Source: Aspidiotus rigidus (lineage: Eukaryota; Arthropoda; Insecta; Hemiptera; Diaspididae). From it: a stretch of 64,000 bases of DNA. The translations under genes and the position numbers were made by a program. Positions within the stretch are counted from its first letter, which is position 1. The number at the start of each line of letters is the position of its first letter. Below are positions 48,705 through 60,739 of this stretch, piece after piece. The notes under the pieces were generated by a model. It was not told the origin of the DNA. It saw only the letters and a program-made list of their open reading frames with translations, and made no database searches. The stretch lies in contig JAVHKY010000003.1 of the NCBI GenBank assembly GCA_035079385.1, positions 14,629,001 through 14,693,000 of the forward strand. Direction: 5' to 3'.

Positions 48705-49158
48705 CAAAAATTTCAAAAAGGGGGGGTCTCCCCGCCTAGAGACTTTTTCATATATCTTCGGAAGGGAGCAAGCACAAAATATAATTTTTGCAGCACAATT
48801 CATTTTACCACAAAAAAAAATTGAAAATTTCAAAATGGGGGCTATCGTCTCACCAGCCCCCCCAGAGACTTTTGTGTATATCATCGGAGGGGACAAGCAC
48901 AAAACATAATTTTTGCAGCACAATTCAGCACAAATCGAGCACAATTCATTTTGCCAAAAAAAATTCAAAATTTCAAAAAAGGGGGGCTATCGTTTCACCG
49001 GCTCCCCCCCCTTGAGACATTTTTGTATATCTTCGGAAGGGGACAAGCACAAAACATAATTCTTGCAGCACAATTCAGCACAAATCGAGCACAATTCATT
49101 TTGCCCCAAAAAATTGAAAATTTCAAAAAGGGGGGGGGGGCTGGTGAAATGGACCTCT
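48705..49158 (-). repeat. Foldback repeat array, minus-oriented units
   Basis: Three units with GAGACTTTT...TATCTTCGG near 48739, 48863 and 49014. The array is inverted relative to 47950-48680, so the centre forms a large imperfect palindrome. The 125-codon frame across it (48591-48968) is cysteine-rich only because each unit repeats CTGCAAGAAT-like sequence. Confidence 0.85.
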
Positions 49159-49474
49159 CTTAAAAATTGAGCTGAGCACGTCTTCGGTAATATCAAAATC
49201 GCAGTTACGTGTGCATTATTGCTTTGAATTATGTTCAGACCTGTCTCCCGAATTGTTTCTGGCTATGCTCTGATATTGATCTTCCCTTGAAAAAGAAGGT
49301 GGAGAATAGAACGACTGATCTGGCCGAGAACAAATTGCGTGCCTCTCTCATCGAATTCCAAGAGCGTGAACTCTGAATCTCGCGTCTCAATGTATACTGG
49401 AGCCGTCCTTCGACATAGTTATGACCCACCATCATTACTGACAATATAGGGGAGTGGCCGCGTGGGCCTAGATC

Positions 49475-49765
49475 CAAAACGATGCCTTCCTTGACGAAGT
49501 TGAATGAAGAACACAGGAACCTGTTCTATGGGTCAAATTTGTTTCGGTATTAGGAATTGAATTGAAAATTTAAGTCTCTAGGAGTCTAAATTTTTTCCAA
49601 TTCCTTTTACTATTATATACTACAGCTAAATCCTTCTGAATACCTTTCCTGTCATACATTTTCCTCCTAGCTCCTATTTTTTATTATGGCTTTAAAGTCG
49701 AAATTCTACCAAGCCCCTCTTCTATCATAAATTGTGACTCGAAAATCAAAATTTTTTCTGGGACC
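49475..49765. repeat. Dispersed AGCTATAT repeat, cluster 7
   Basis: CCTTGACGAAGTTGAATG, then GGAACCTGTTCTATGGGTC, TAGGAATTGAATTG and degenerate CTATTATATACTACAGCT units. Confidence 0.65.
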
Positions 49766-51111
49766 AAATCCTTTATTAAGGAAGGTCAGTTTTCACCGGA
49801 CATCACACTCTGCACGGCAAGTTTTTCAAAATCCCCCCTCCCCCCCCCCCCCAAAAAAAAAGGTTCCTGTTGATACGTCCAAACCTCGCTTTTCGATAAG
49901 CACGCCCGGGCGCAGATTGTACTGGTCAGAACACTTTTTTAAGCTTGTCAGTAATACCTTTTTTCAGGGTCGACCTAGGCACCTACGGCCGACCGTATTA
50001 CAATCACTTTTTAGGGTCGGCCCGGGCATCAAAGGGTATTGCAATTACTTCCTTCTTCTTCTTTATTTGTTTCAGTTTAATCGCTCACGTCACATCCCCA
50101 GCAGTATTATTCAAATTTTCATTATTACTATTGTTAAAAAGCTATGATCGTCCTTGCGAACAGATTTCTTGATGACTACATTAACCACTGTAAACTCAAG
50201 ACCAAGAACATATTGAGTCCCTGATTATCACAAATTGCAAATTAGCATGGCGATCCGTGATCGATTTCATCAACATTTAACAAATCAAAGAATTCATATA
50301 GAGCAATGACGTTATGAGGGATTCATTTGTTAATTCCTTTTTCGAAAGTTTCTTTATTTTCTCTCTCGACCCATATGTGATTATGAACTTTTTTCTCTGT
50401 TCTTGAGTTGTTTTATGCGAATTCTTTCGAATTTGTTTATTAATTTTTTTCATTCCGTGCAAATCGGTCAATTCCTCTAGAGGGGAGGGGAATTAGATGA
50501 GGACGGATTTGTACGAAACAAAGAAAGGCAAAAAACAATTTTAAAACTCGAAACAAAAATAAATAAACTTGAGAAAAAAGAAAAATTTGGGGAAAAAAAT
50601 TTAAAAAAATTAAAATTGGCATCACAGTATTCAAGAACGTCGAATTTATCAGCGATGAGTGGCTTTAGCTTATCCCACCGTTAGCTGATCGGCAAGAAAT
50701 TTAGTCATTACTCATTAGGAATAGTATTTAGCCAATTGCTAAATGGCTATTTTCAGCTTTTTATTAGGAATAATTTATATGGAATTTTAGCCAATACCAG
50801 TAGTCAATCAGCCGTTAGCTTTTTGTTCTTCAGTCAGAATATTAGAGTTGAGACACAAAGAAGAAAAAAAGAAAAGAATTCAAAAACATGTACAAACGAA
50901 CCAGGGGTCAAGAAAGAAAATAAACAAACATCCAAGAAGTGAATTGAAAACTGAATGCCCTAAAACATCATTGCCCTGTACCAATTCTTTGATTTATTGA
51001 ACGTTGTTAAGAAATAAATCACACAGATTGATAATCATCAAAATTATATTATTTGAACTAGCAATGTATAACGAAAGACGATGATTTTATACGTGCGGGA
51101 TAATATTCAGG
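49766..51111. other. No gene seen
   Basis: Includes a C-run then A-run (49840-49861) and two GGGTCG(A/G)CC...blocks near 49968-50035. The AT-rich remainder has no recognised frame. Confidence 0.5.
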
Positions 51112-51190
51112 AGGGGGGTAGTTAGTATAGATTAGAATACAAGCGAAAAATTTGGTCACCTCGTCGGGATCCGAACCCGAGACTTTTCTT
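51112..51190 (-). mobile_element. tRNA-derived SINE, 5'-truncated copy
   Basis: On the minus strand: a T-arm TCGGG TTCGGAT CCCGA with a perfect 5-bp stem, then acceptor strand CGAGGTG, ACCA, and the same tail as the plus copy (AAATTTTTCGCTTGTATTCT and AACTACCCCCCTCC). The D and anticodon arms are missing. Confidence 0.75.
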
Positions 51191-51320
51191 CTTCCTTAGT
51201 CAGGTTGATGCAAGTTAGTTCTTGCTCCCTCAAAAATACCCTTGTGTTTATCGCCGTTGCAGGCAGTGACGTACTTGTTCTCGTCGTTAGTATTTGAGAA
51301 TTAAAGCGAAAACGATTGAT

Positions 51321-51440
51321 CCCCTCGTGGCTCAGCGGTTAGAGCAGTCGCCCGGCAAGCGAAAGGTCTCAAGTTCGGATCCCGACGAGGTGACCAAATT
51401 TTCCGCTTGTATTCTCATCTACCAACTACCCCTCTCCTAG
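51321..51440 (+). mobile_element. tRNA-derived SINE, full tRNA head
   Basis: A near-complete cloverleaf can be drawn: acceptor CCCCTCG/CGAGGTG (6 of 7 pairs), D-arm GCTC/GAGC, anticodon stem 4 of 5 pairs with loop CCGGCAA, and a T-arm decayed relative to the other copy. A-box TGGCTCAGCGG and B-box AGTTCGGATCC are present for RNA polymerase III. ACCA directly follows the acceptor, then a short unrelated tail (CCGCTTGTATTCTCATC, AACTACCCCTCTCC). Mismatches and the shared tail favour a SINE over a functional tRNA gene. Confidence 0.75.
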
Positions 51441-52852
51441 CAATGGATATTTACTTTCTGTTCTCGGTTTGTACGTCTGAGTTTATAAGCTAATTTAAGG
51501 ATTTGCATTGCAAAATGAGGCAATCATCACTCACTGTGTTCGTCAATGACGGAATTTGATTATTTTGTTTGAAACCTATTGTATCAAAGAATGAAATTTG
51601 AATTGACCTACAAGTTGGATTTTCATGATCGTGAATAAGTAGATTAGATTGAAGCCGACCCTGCTACTATGTCGCCTGCGACTTAGCTTGTTTTCTCATG
51701 TCACACTGCGAGAACAAAATTTTTAAGAATTCAAGGGTTATAGGTATCACTGAGTGCTTGTAGAAAGAGTTCTGACCATTACAGTTTGCCATCGGGTGCT
51801 TATCAAAAAACAGAGTGAGGAAGTTGTGGATCCAGGCCTAGAGGATGAGTATTGGTCCCAAACCGACTTCGAAGGTCCTCTAAATATGAAGACTCGCGTG
51901 TTTCCAACTTTTTTAGATTTCTATACGAGACCCGTTGTGGAATTGAAAACGATTCGACTATTTAGCGTCGTTGTGGCAAACTTTATCGAGGTTATTGGTG
52001 TCCACCGCTGACTGTTCATTGAAGCGTAGAGGATCTCTTTTCGTTCGAGTCTAGCTAAATAATGAGACTGTCGAATTTCGGCTTGGTATGGTAGTACCAA
52101 GAATTGCAACTTCGAAGTCGATGATTCATAAACGTACCGAAAAGAGTATGAGCGCATGGTTCAACGCTGACATTGACATTGTGCCCGGGTGTCTTCTATT
52201 CGGGTAACATTCTTCTTGTGTTGAGAATATTACGCCAGAGTGAATTAACGAGTGAATGATGATGAGTCGGCTGAATGAATGGAAGTGCGGCAGCGTGAGG
52301 GGTAAGAAGAAAAAAAAAAGCAGAAGAATAATTTACAAAAGTATAAAGAATTGAATGCTTCACTAAATAATCAGAACAGTCGAGCTGCGATTACAGAATA
52401 ATAATTTTTCTCGTGTACAACACATCGCAATTCTATATTTGGGGAATCAAGTTTTGTGGTACTTTGTTGGTGGGTACCGATGTGTAGGTTTGTATTTTAT
52501 TTCCAGTGTGCGTCTCTCTGTCTCTACATATTTTATTTTTATTACTTCTTAAGAGTGATGAAACTCAAGGTCGAAGAATACATTGTTCGTGTAACGATAA
52601 GGTGCGCGCGTAAAAATATGCCGTTGACACTTGACCACTGTATATGATGGAGTATACGAGGAGAGAGAAAGAGAAACAAGACGACTGAACTTCTAAGAAA
52701 TAAAAGGAGATCGCATTACTTTTATTTTAATTTTCTAGTACCTCGCTGTTGTATGTATTCATCAACGAGCATGGAAATTCAATTATTATTATTTAGAAAT
52801 GCCGCGCTCGCCTCAAAAGACTATAGAAGCAGTTTCTTCATCCTCCTTTTTT
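51441..52852. other. No gene seen
   Basis: AT-rich with frames up to 85 codons, none recognised. Confidence 0.5.
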
Positions 52853-53080
52853 GAGGCATAATCTGAAAGCCAAGTTGGAAAACAAGTTGGCGAAAAATGG
52901 AAGCAAAAAAACATCATACGTTCCCTAGCTGATTAATGTGGTACAAATTTTTACCTCGAGATGAAGAAAAGGAGGCATAATCTGAAAGCCAAGTTGGAAG
53001 ATAAGCTGGCGAAAAAAAAATATCAATATTCCTCAGCAGATTGATGTGGTACAAATTTCTACCTTGAGATGAAGGAAAGG
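52853..53080 (+). repeat. Tandem duplication, 119-bp period
   Basis: Copies start at 52853 and 52972 and share GAGGCATAATCTGAAAGCCA, GATTAATGTGGTACAAATTT-like and CGAGATGAAG-like blocks with about a dozen differences. Confidence 0.85.
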
Positions 53081-54821
53081 CTTTTCTTTATCATCGAAGC
53101 TACGAAGCTTCTCAATCGGTTGCACTTTCATTTATTTTCTCGATGTTGCTGTTCTCTAACGCGATTCAGATTCATCTGACCGCACCATCGTTTCCGATCC
53201 ATTTAAAAACCGCTGAGAGAAATGGCGTGTACGCTGCTCCTATTTTACTGTGAATTTTTCGAAATTTCTATTATTTCCGTTGGAACATTTGATGCTGCCC
53301 TCCTCGCGATGACGACGTTCCGGCCGCGCTGATTCAAAACCTATCCACGAGTTCTGTTCGTGTTAGTGCTCTAAAAACTCGATGTTCTCCGTTCGCGCGT
53401 TTTTTATGACGTAAATTTGAGAGGAAAAGAACCTACTGACATTCACCTAATGTACGCATATAGTGTTTTGTTGCATCACTTTCGAGGATTACTATATAAT
53501 ATACCATTCGTGTTATCTCGATTGAATCGCGTAGGCTGTTCATTTACCTGCGCGCTTTTGTTCCATAGGAAGCTTTTTTGACAGTTTCACTCTCGACGGT
53601 TCACATTCAATGTCACGGTTGAAGATCACTACAAAAATACGTAGAAATTCACCGTCAATATAGAGTGTCAATGAACTATTTTAATTCTGGCAATCTCGAC
53701 GCGGTATCCTCATATTTCGGCTGCGGACGATGAAGAAAATCCGGGACGTCAAATTTCACTACAACATACAACATCGGGTCATGTCGCACCGAATAATGGC
53801 GCGACTGAAACAGTTTCTAACCTTTTTCGGACTGACATAATACGCTAAAGAGAATTTCAGCCTACAGAACTTGGCATATTTGAACTGTCGATGTCGCGTT
53901 ATCGTTTCGTAATTTACAGTAGGTAATTTACAGTAATATCTACGCAGTTGACGTCAACGGCCGACGCCCGATGTCAATACATAGAATATGACTTATTGAA
54001 AACTGCCAGAAAGAATACCCGTTGCTGTTCGAAAAAAAATTAGGGGGAAAAAGAAATAGAATTATTATTATAATTCGAGAACGAGTAAATAAGTACATCA
54101 GTCGAGTAAATAAGTACATCAGTCGTTTTGGTCGACGTACGGTAGTAAAGGAAGGGCGGAGAGGAGAGGTTTGTTTTGTAGGAGCTTTAGGCGTACGACG
54201 CATCGAAATCGAGGAAGGCTACGGTATTTTATAAAGTGGTGGTAGAATATTATTTTCGAAATTGCACGAGCAATGAGGAAGATGAATATTTCTTTTAATC
54301 TTATTTAAATTGCTACAGTACGGTGTTTATGACCGATAGGTATTCGAATACAGTACCTTAGTGATAACTTTGCCAGCAAATCAGTGAAAACTTATTTACT
54401 TAGACAGCATCAATCGTTTTATCGTGATCTTTAGCGAAAAGTATATTCCGCTGTTGCGACTATTTTTATTTTAGCTCAACAAGGTAAACTTACAGTGTAT
54501 CAAATGAGGCTCCGCTAAGTCGTTTTGAGACTTCGATGAGTTAGGTTCAATTGGTTGTCTTGGTTGGCTCCGTCCAAATTTCCAATAAATTTCACTACTA
54601 CCCACGTACGACTTTTCTTGTAAAATTGCTGATAAATATGCTGAGTTATAAAATTGTAAAACAGCAATGAACTTACAGCAAGAGTAGCCACATCTTCCTC
54701 CAGACATGTTTTGAAAGTATTCCAAAATTTATACAAATTGAACATTTCTTTTTCTGCAGAAAATATCAAGGAATATCTCTATTGTTCTTGAAGTACTCGG
54801 TACCAAAACTATTTTTATTTT
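53081..54821. other. No gene seen
   Basis: CpG is relatively frequent around 53270-53420. A short direct repeat GTCGAGTAAATAAGTACATC-like occurs twice near 54075-54125. No recognised protein. Confidence 0.5.
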
Positions 54822-55070
54822 TTTTTTTTTTGCATTATAAACCGTTTATTAGAAAAAGAAAAAAAAATACATGAAAAAAATACGGTTTATGAATAGGCCT
54901 TCGACCAAAGAGTCATTTCGCCCGATGATATAACATAATTGTGAGGTAGAAGACAGGGAGAAGCAAGTGGATTAGATAGTGAGGGAGAATTTAAGAATGA
55001 GTAAAGAGCAGGAAAGACAGAGAGGTTGGTGATATGGAGGCAATTGAGTGCAGCGAAAGAATGTTGAATA

Positions 55071-55715
55071 TTATAGTTGATAAGTGAAGAGTGGAGTGTT
55101 TTTTGTTGGTGGACATTGAAAAAGAATATGGTTTAAGTCGGCCACTATCTTATCTTGCGGATGAAAAGGACAACCAGGAAATATGATTGGTAAAAATTTT
55201 GCCAAATTGTACGGGAGCCTGTTGTGATTGAATCGAAGTCTGCAAATTGAGACAGTGAATTTTCGGTTGACGTAGTTAAACAATATGTACCAGGGGTGAG
55301 TGGGAATTGAGTTTTCTAGATAGAAGTATTGGGGTGAGGGGGAAATGTTTTTCAAGTAGTGTCTTTGCCATTTTTCTTCGTTTTCTTCTCGGGCTATGCC
55401 TAAGAAGAAATTTGCACTAATGAATGAGTATTTAGCGGCAGACTGCGAGGAGCAAGCCGCTTTAGCTGCCGAATCAACTCGTTAATTGCCCTCAATTCCC
55501 TTGTGGCTGGGGATCCACATAAAAGAAGTGCTGATGTTCTTAGAGTGAAGTAGATGTTGTAGGAGGAAGCGAGTGTTAATGATAGTGGAGCTGATATTGT
55601 GACCGTAGGGTGATTCTATGATTGCATGAAGGGCCGAGAGAGAATCTGAAGCGATAAGGATTTGGTTATGCGGAGAAGAAGAAGGATTAGATTGAGATAC
55701 GAAGTTAAGAGCCAT
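55071..55715 (-). pseudogene. LINE RNase H second half and C-terminal knuckle
   Basis: The frame reads ILIASDSLSALHAI (RNase H catalytic D) and FMWIPSHKGIEGN (terminal H and N block). After stops in the same frame comes RLRFNHNRLPYNLAKF with a CPFHPQDKI...DLNHILFQCP knuckle. It is shifted by one frame relative to 55775-56332. RNase H removes the RNA strand after reverse transcription. Nonfunctional here. Confidence 0.8.
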
Positions 55716-55774
55716 GAAAATAGCAGCAACTTCGCAGTCATAGGACGAGGATCAGGGGCAAATTTGGAAGTTCC

Positions 55775-56332
55775 TTACAACTCCCGAAAAGGAGTCGTAG
55801 AAGGCCCCACCACACAACCGGAAGTCATATTTGAGCCATCGGTGTATATGATACGGTAATCACGGAATTGAGTTTCAATTAGTTCGGCAAATTGTAGCGG
55901 TATGGTAACCTTGTGTTTCCGTGTCAAAATTTCTAACGGCCAACGATGAAAAATTTCGAAATAGGTGAGGTATTGGTAAGGATAGCCATCTATCGATGGG
56001 AGCGAGTGTAGGAGTTTGGAATATTTTTTTATAATGCGAGATAACAAAGGTTTTTTGGGGGGATGAAGCGCCAATTACGAGAAATATTCGAAAAGGAGAG
56101 AATGAGCTTTCTCCAAGCGAGTACAATATTTTTGTGTAAGATATATTCTACGGAGTTGTAAGGAAGGAATTTTTGCTTCAGCTTCCATAGCAACAATTGG
56201 TGTCGTTTTTATGGCTCCTAAAATGTGGCGAAGGGCCTGATTTTGAAGTATGTCGAGTTTTTTCAGACTAGAGGGAGCAGCGGAACCGCAGCCGTATTCC
56301 ATTTTACTACGAATAATGGCTTTGTATAGCAT
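55775..56332 (-). pseudogene. LINE RT thumb and RNase H first half
   Basis: A frame with LYKAIIRSKMEYGCGSA, then LDILQNQALRHILGAI and PIVAMEAEAKIPSLQLR (the end of a LINE RT), broken by one TAA near 56073-56075. In the same frame it continues to IIYTDGS, the start of RNase H. A one-base shift near 55720-55770 separates it from the second half. Confidence 0.82.
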
Positions 56333-56339
56333 CGACAGG

Positions 56340-57119
56340 ATGATGGGAATTGATACCTAATATTTCTTTACCGAGGTAATCCCCTAAATATTCCAAGGAG
56401 TTTTGTCTACAGTGGAACACGATCTCGATCCTCCTCTGGTCCGACACAAATCGGTGCTCCCGAAGGTAAATTTTGCAGTGTCTTACTTTTCCTGATAGCA
56501 TTCGATGACAACACTTAAGCATAAAGTTTCCAATTACATAGTACTTCAATAACTCCATCAGATCCTCTAATTCACATAGAGTTCTACTATGTTCATATGG
56601 TCTTCTTTAGATGGTTCTCGCTTCTCCTCTTTCGAAAATACTTCTTCGTTTTCAAATTAAAAAACCCCACCCTTTCCATTCAACCCCTACAAAATTTTGA
56701 AATATGTACCAACTCGTCACCTTACTTCTTTTACAGAAACTTGATTATGCCCCGTGAATCGAAATTCTGAAAGCAAAATATACCCGACTTGTCGCGTCCA
56801 TCAAAAACATGCAACAAGAGAATCCTTCGGTAACTCTATAGAAGTCTCGTACGCCCTCGACTGGACTCTGGGGCCCCGATCTACAACCTGGCTCTTAAAT
56901 CAGTCCTCGCATTGCTAGATCCACTTCTAAGTCGTTCGTCGGTGCGTTCCGTACCAACCCCGCTTCAAGTTTGTAGCGGAATCCCCTTCATCTTACAAAG
57001 GACTCAAGGAAATGTAGGGGCGTTTTTTGTTGTTTCATAATCCTCCTTTTTCCTAATCGATATCACTGTGACCGTCTACATTCCTGATTCAATAAAATAA
57101 CCATGAAGGCACTCGCGTT
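56340..57119. other. No gene seen
   Basis: The upstream frame at 56307-56558 does not extend the LINE RT convincingly. The rest is AT-rich and unassigned. Confidence 0.45.
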
Positions 57120-57403
57120 TATGTCGCATTTGCAAAACACCGCCCGTCCTCCATAATGGAGTAGGTGCGGGTTGCATATGCATTTACTTTTGTTTCCTCC
57201 AACACCGGAATCGACCCTCTCGGGTATAACTTCAGTGAAGAAAGAATCTCATCTGCGAACCCCCTCTTCTACTAGGTAACTGCCAAGTTGCTTTGGCAAC
57301 CGCCAAGCTGCAGTGCCCCCTGGCACGCACAAAAACATAAGAACACTCACAACAACAAACACCACCACAATACACAATATAGTAGGTCACTGTTGGAGTT
57401 TCT
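57120..57403 (-). mobile_element. R1-type LINE 3' UTR
   Basis: Lies just downstream, on the minus strand, of the R1-like coding tail. Its last part (57120-57237) is the block that recurs at 38875-38991, with a CCTCCAT/ATGGAG inverted repeat. The exact 3' end is not clear. Confidence 0.65.
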
Positions 57404-57733
57404 TCACCTTCTTCTCTCTTCAGGGATGATCGCGCAGATCTGGATGTTGATGGTACACAGGTGTTGAGTAGGCCATGGCGTTGTTCTACATTTGCTCCAT
57501 TCCTGGTCCACTTTCCTCTTCACGACTGTGGCTGCAAATGCAGACACCTGGTTCCCTGCTACTTCCGAACCTAGCATGGTGGGTACCAGGCTACTCGGGT
57601 CAAGCGCTTCATCTACCCTGATCTCTTGAAGAGACCGACTAAGCTTGTTCCGCTCACGCCTCCACGCCTCACACTCAAATCTTGAAGGCACTATCACCAG
57701 TGTTGCCAGAATTTTTTCCTCAAAGAACGCCAA
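57404..57733 (-). pseudogene. R1-like LINE C-terminal fragment
   Basis: The 109-codon frame reads FECEAWRRERNKL, then LDPSSLVPTMLGSEVAGNQV and SAFAATVVKRK. This matches the last segment of R1-clade ORF2 proteins, where a (L)FECxAW cysteine is followed by a helix, LTPENLVPLML and an xxFAxxVMxxK stretch. It stops at 57404. It is 5' truncated. It is a different element from the one at 20461. Confidence 0.72.
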
Positions 57734-59814
57734 TTTCCGTTAGGAAACCCGCTGTAAATCAGTGTAACCACAAAATCCGCTGTCACTTGAATGAAAGTAT
57801 GGTCGTCGGTGAAAACGCCCAATCGATAGATTCTACCCGCACTGATTTTTAATCCGACAATCTGGCAATATTGACCTTCATAAAGTGGTTCTTAATGCTG
57901 ACCCACCGCCCAACAATGGCGACCAAGAGTGGTACTCTCATTTTCACCTAATTCTCCAAGTTAGCCATTTGAAATAGCATCATTTTGCGTCTTATTATGA
58001 ATTGCTTCTCACCCTAAAGGAGAATTTTTTTATCCTCGTATAGAAGAATTCGCCCGAAGCCATCGATGCCTGATTTTTAAAATTTGAACTTTTCTGCGCG
58101 CTCCTTTCAGAACAGTCGGAGGCAATTAGGTCAAGAGTGCAAGTGTAATCTTCTTTGTCTACATTTGAGGCATATTTTCTTAAGATTAGCGCAGTTGCTA
58201 CTCCACAGGAAAAAAAAATCGTGTCATTCTTGAGTCTGTTCGCATGTACAGGTAGGGCTTCCATAATACCTTAGTCACGCACATTAGATACCTCTTATGA
58301 GGATAAAGAAGTACAGAACAAAAATTTACAAGAAGCACCAAGTCATCCAACGCCCTTCAAGCGTATGACTTATTAAAAATTTTACTTCGAAAAATTCTGC
58401 ATCGAACGCATTAACTGATATTTTTCTATCGATGTTTATCTTTTATTTCTTAAGGATTTGATGGCTAAATTGATGGAAGTACATGCGCTTTGTCTCACTG
58501 TTATACATGCGCAGTATTCATCCTCTGAAACTCACAAATTATACTTTCGAAATTTTTAACGATATTCTATGATAACAATCAAGAATGGTGGTATCGATTG
58601 AATCCTTGAAACATTTCCGAACGCTAAGCTACGAAAGAAGAACAAATGGGAAAATTTCGATTGCAGACTAATATGTATATGACGTAGAATAATCTCAAAT
58701 TTTGAACTCTATGACGGAATAAAAACTTGGCGCTCTTTAGGAAATTAATACTTTGATTTCTTCAATATTTTTAATCCTATCCCGTGGAACGAAAATTACC
58801 CGAATTCCTCACCAACTTAGCCATATTTTTCATTTTAAACTATGTTTAACGTAACCATCGAGAGCTGGACTGGATGGGGAGGGGAGAGATCCTCTTCCAA
58901 CTGCAATTATCCTGAAAAGTTTCGTTCAATCGTCCTTGTCGGCTAGTAATAACGTTTCACAGGTCGTTTCTCTTCAATTGTTTTGCTATATATTTTATTC
59001 TCATTTGTGTTTATTTTGTGGAAATAAGTCAAGATCAAAGTCATGTGGTGTAATATTTGTAAATAGGTCAACGTTCAAGGGATGTTCTATGACAATTATT
59101 ATTTTCAATTCCTCTACTTTCCCTAGCAGTATAAGAATGAGAATTATGTTATTCGTTGTCGCGTAGGTGTCACTCATATCACTTGGTATGCATTTCACGG
59201 TCAAAATTTTGATAACCTGTTATATAATGAGGAGTTGTCGTTAACGGTGCACACCTGAATTCGAGCTTCATTCGTATTCATATAAAATTGTCATCTCAGC
59301 ATGTCTGGAGGTTAAATGCATCTAAACTTCGATGTGGTCACTGATTTCTCTCTTCATGCACTCCAAACGGGACCACGCTCGTTATACTGGGCTAGATTTG
59401 GCATGGATTGATGGCACGTATGGTGAACAAAAATATAAGAGTACAAAACAGAGAAATCAAAATTTCCAATCATAATTGTTCGAAAGAAACGCTGTATAGC
59501 CGTTGTAGTGAAGGGAATTACATAAATGCACGCGTAATCCATTCCGGTAAACGAGAAGTTAATTATTGAAATTTATTGATAAGTTCAACACTTGTTTTCG
59601 GACGCTGATTAATGAAACTATCAACGTACCCGTACGTCTTTTGTATTGAATGACCTTCTCTCTTTCGAATTAGAGTGGAATCCTGATCACGAATGCTAGT
59701 GTGGTAAGATTTCCATATTTTTGCACGCGCGGCCTTATCTGACGAAGTGAATTTGAGAAATTAGACGTTCGTCGAAGACTGACCTACCTTAATCTAATTA
59801 GACACTGGGGAACA
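57734..59814. other. No gene seen
   Basis: AT-rich with frames up to 89 codons, none recognised. Confidence 0.5.
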
Positions 59815-60255
59815 TTAACCCGGTTCCTTTTTCCCGCTTTTTTGATATCGGAAGTGGGATTTGGGAAAATTTCGACCATGGAGTCGTATAAGGATGTTCG
59901 ACTTTCAAACTACGTAGATATGACAGGAGGGAGACTCGGAAAAAGTTTCGACTCTTGAGCTACGTATGATAGGACGGAAACTTTGGAAGAATTCAATCAT
60001 CAAAGTAGGGGAACTTGAGAAAATTTCGAATATCAAGCTCTGAATGACAGGAGGGGACTTGAAAAATTAACTATCAAAGGATTTGGCTAGGAAAAATTTC
60101 ATATATTGAGCTATATATGACAGGAGCAGGACTTAGGAGGATTTTGACTTTTCGGGACTCAAATCAAATTCGTCTCCTAGAACGGATTCCTTGCGAATTC
60201 TTCGTTTAAAGGGACTTTGAAAGATTTCAACCATAAAAGGAAGGGAATTTGGAAA
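59815..60255. repeat. Dispersed AGCTATAT repeat, cluster 8
   Basis: Units with AGCTACGTATGATAGGACGG, AGCTATATATGACAGGAGC and GACTTGAAAAATTAACTATC, and the hairpin-module variant GGATTCCTTGCGAATTC near 60185. Confidence 0.7.
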
Positions 60256-60268
60256 AATTTTGAATATC

Positions 60269-60598
60269 GACGTTTCTGTATTTATACTAAAATTGGCAGT
60301 TAAGGGTGTGCTTTACTTGTTCGGAAACTCCGAAACGGTGTACGATAAGTTGCATAAACATCCCCAAAAACCCTGCAAGGCTCGGGAAACCAGCGGTCAC
60401 TACGCGACGCTTGTCGGGCGTGCGTGGGTAGTCCTCGTAACAACTGACGAGGAATGATTTTGCAAGGTCACATCTCACGGTTCGATCTTTGGAAATGTTG
60501 TACAGAAAGGTTCAATGGAAGGCGCTATCGGAACAGAATCCTGAATTTTGGGTCCAGAAGAATTTCACTCTCTTCAGAAAATGGACGAATTTTTACCA
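60269..60598 (+). repeat. 0.33-kb direct repeat, left copy
   Basis: Nearly identical to 61858-62208, starting GACGTTTCTGTATTTATAC and ending ATGGACGAATTTTTACCA. The right copy has about 21 extra bases after CATCTCACGG. The two flank a Penelope tail. Confidence 0.93.
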
Positions 60599-60739
60599 TA
60601 AGTGCTTGAAAAATTCCGTTTGGTCCACAATTGGTATTGGTATGGATTCTTTCCCAGTTCTGACCGCTAAATCCGGAAAAAAGGCTAAAAAAATTCGTCG
60701 GATATTTGGGGCGCAGAAGGTTTGATAACACAAGAGTCT

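Larger units (their letters stand above)
47007..49158. mobile_element. Foldback-like element with tandem-repeat arms
   Basis: The outermost 175 bp are inverted copies (47007-47185 and 48985-49158), both beginning GGTCCATTTCACCAGCCCC inward. The arms are built from a ~140-bp unit with AATTGTGCTCGATTTGTGC and CTTCGGAAGGGG/CCCCTTCCGAAG: plus-oriented at 47950-48680, minus-oriented at 48705-49158. This resembles foldback transposons, whose long inverted repeats are tandemly repetitive. An AGCTATAT cluster (47195-47890) interrupts the left arm. No clear target duplication was found and there is no transposase. Confidence 0.65.
54822..56335 (-). mobile_element. RNase H-bearing LINE, 5' truncated and decayed
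   Basis: On the minus strand it holds the end of RT, RNase H, a C-terminal knuckle and a 3' region ending in an A-rich stretch (T-run at 54822-54833). The order fits jockey/I/LOA-type LINEs. It is truncated near 56335. Confidence 0.75.

Noticed and set aside
48591..48968. 125-codon cysteine-rich frame
   Set aside because: It reads through the foldback repeat units; the cysteines repeat with the unit, and the frame is on the strand opposite the left array. No gene signal.
51321..51396. Functional tRNA gene
   Set aside because: Mismatched acceptor and T-stem, a C where U33 should be, encoded CCA, and a tail shared with a truncated second copy all favour a SINE.
60260..60478. Frames of 63-65 codons repeated at 61828-62067
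   Set aside because: They are repeated because the DNA is duplicated; both strands are equally open and no family is recognised.
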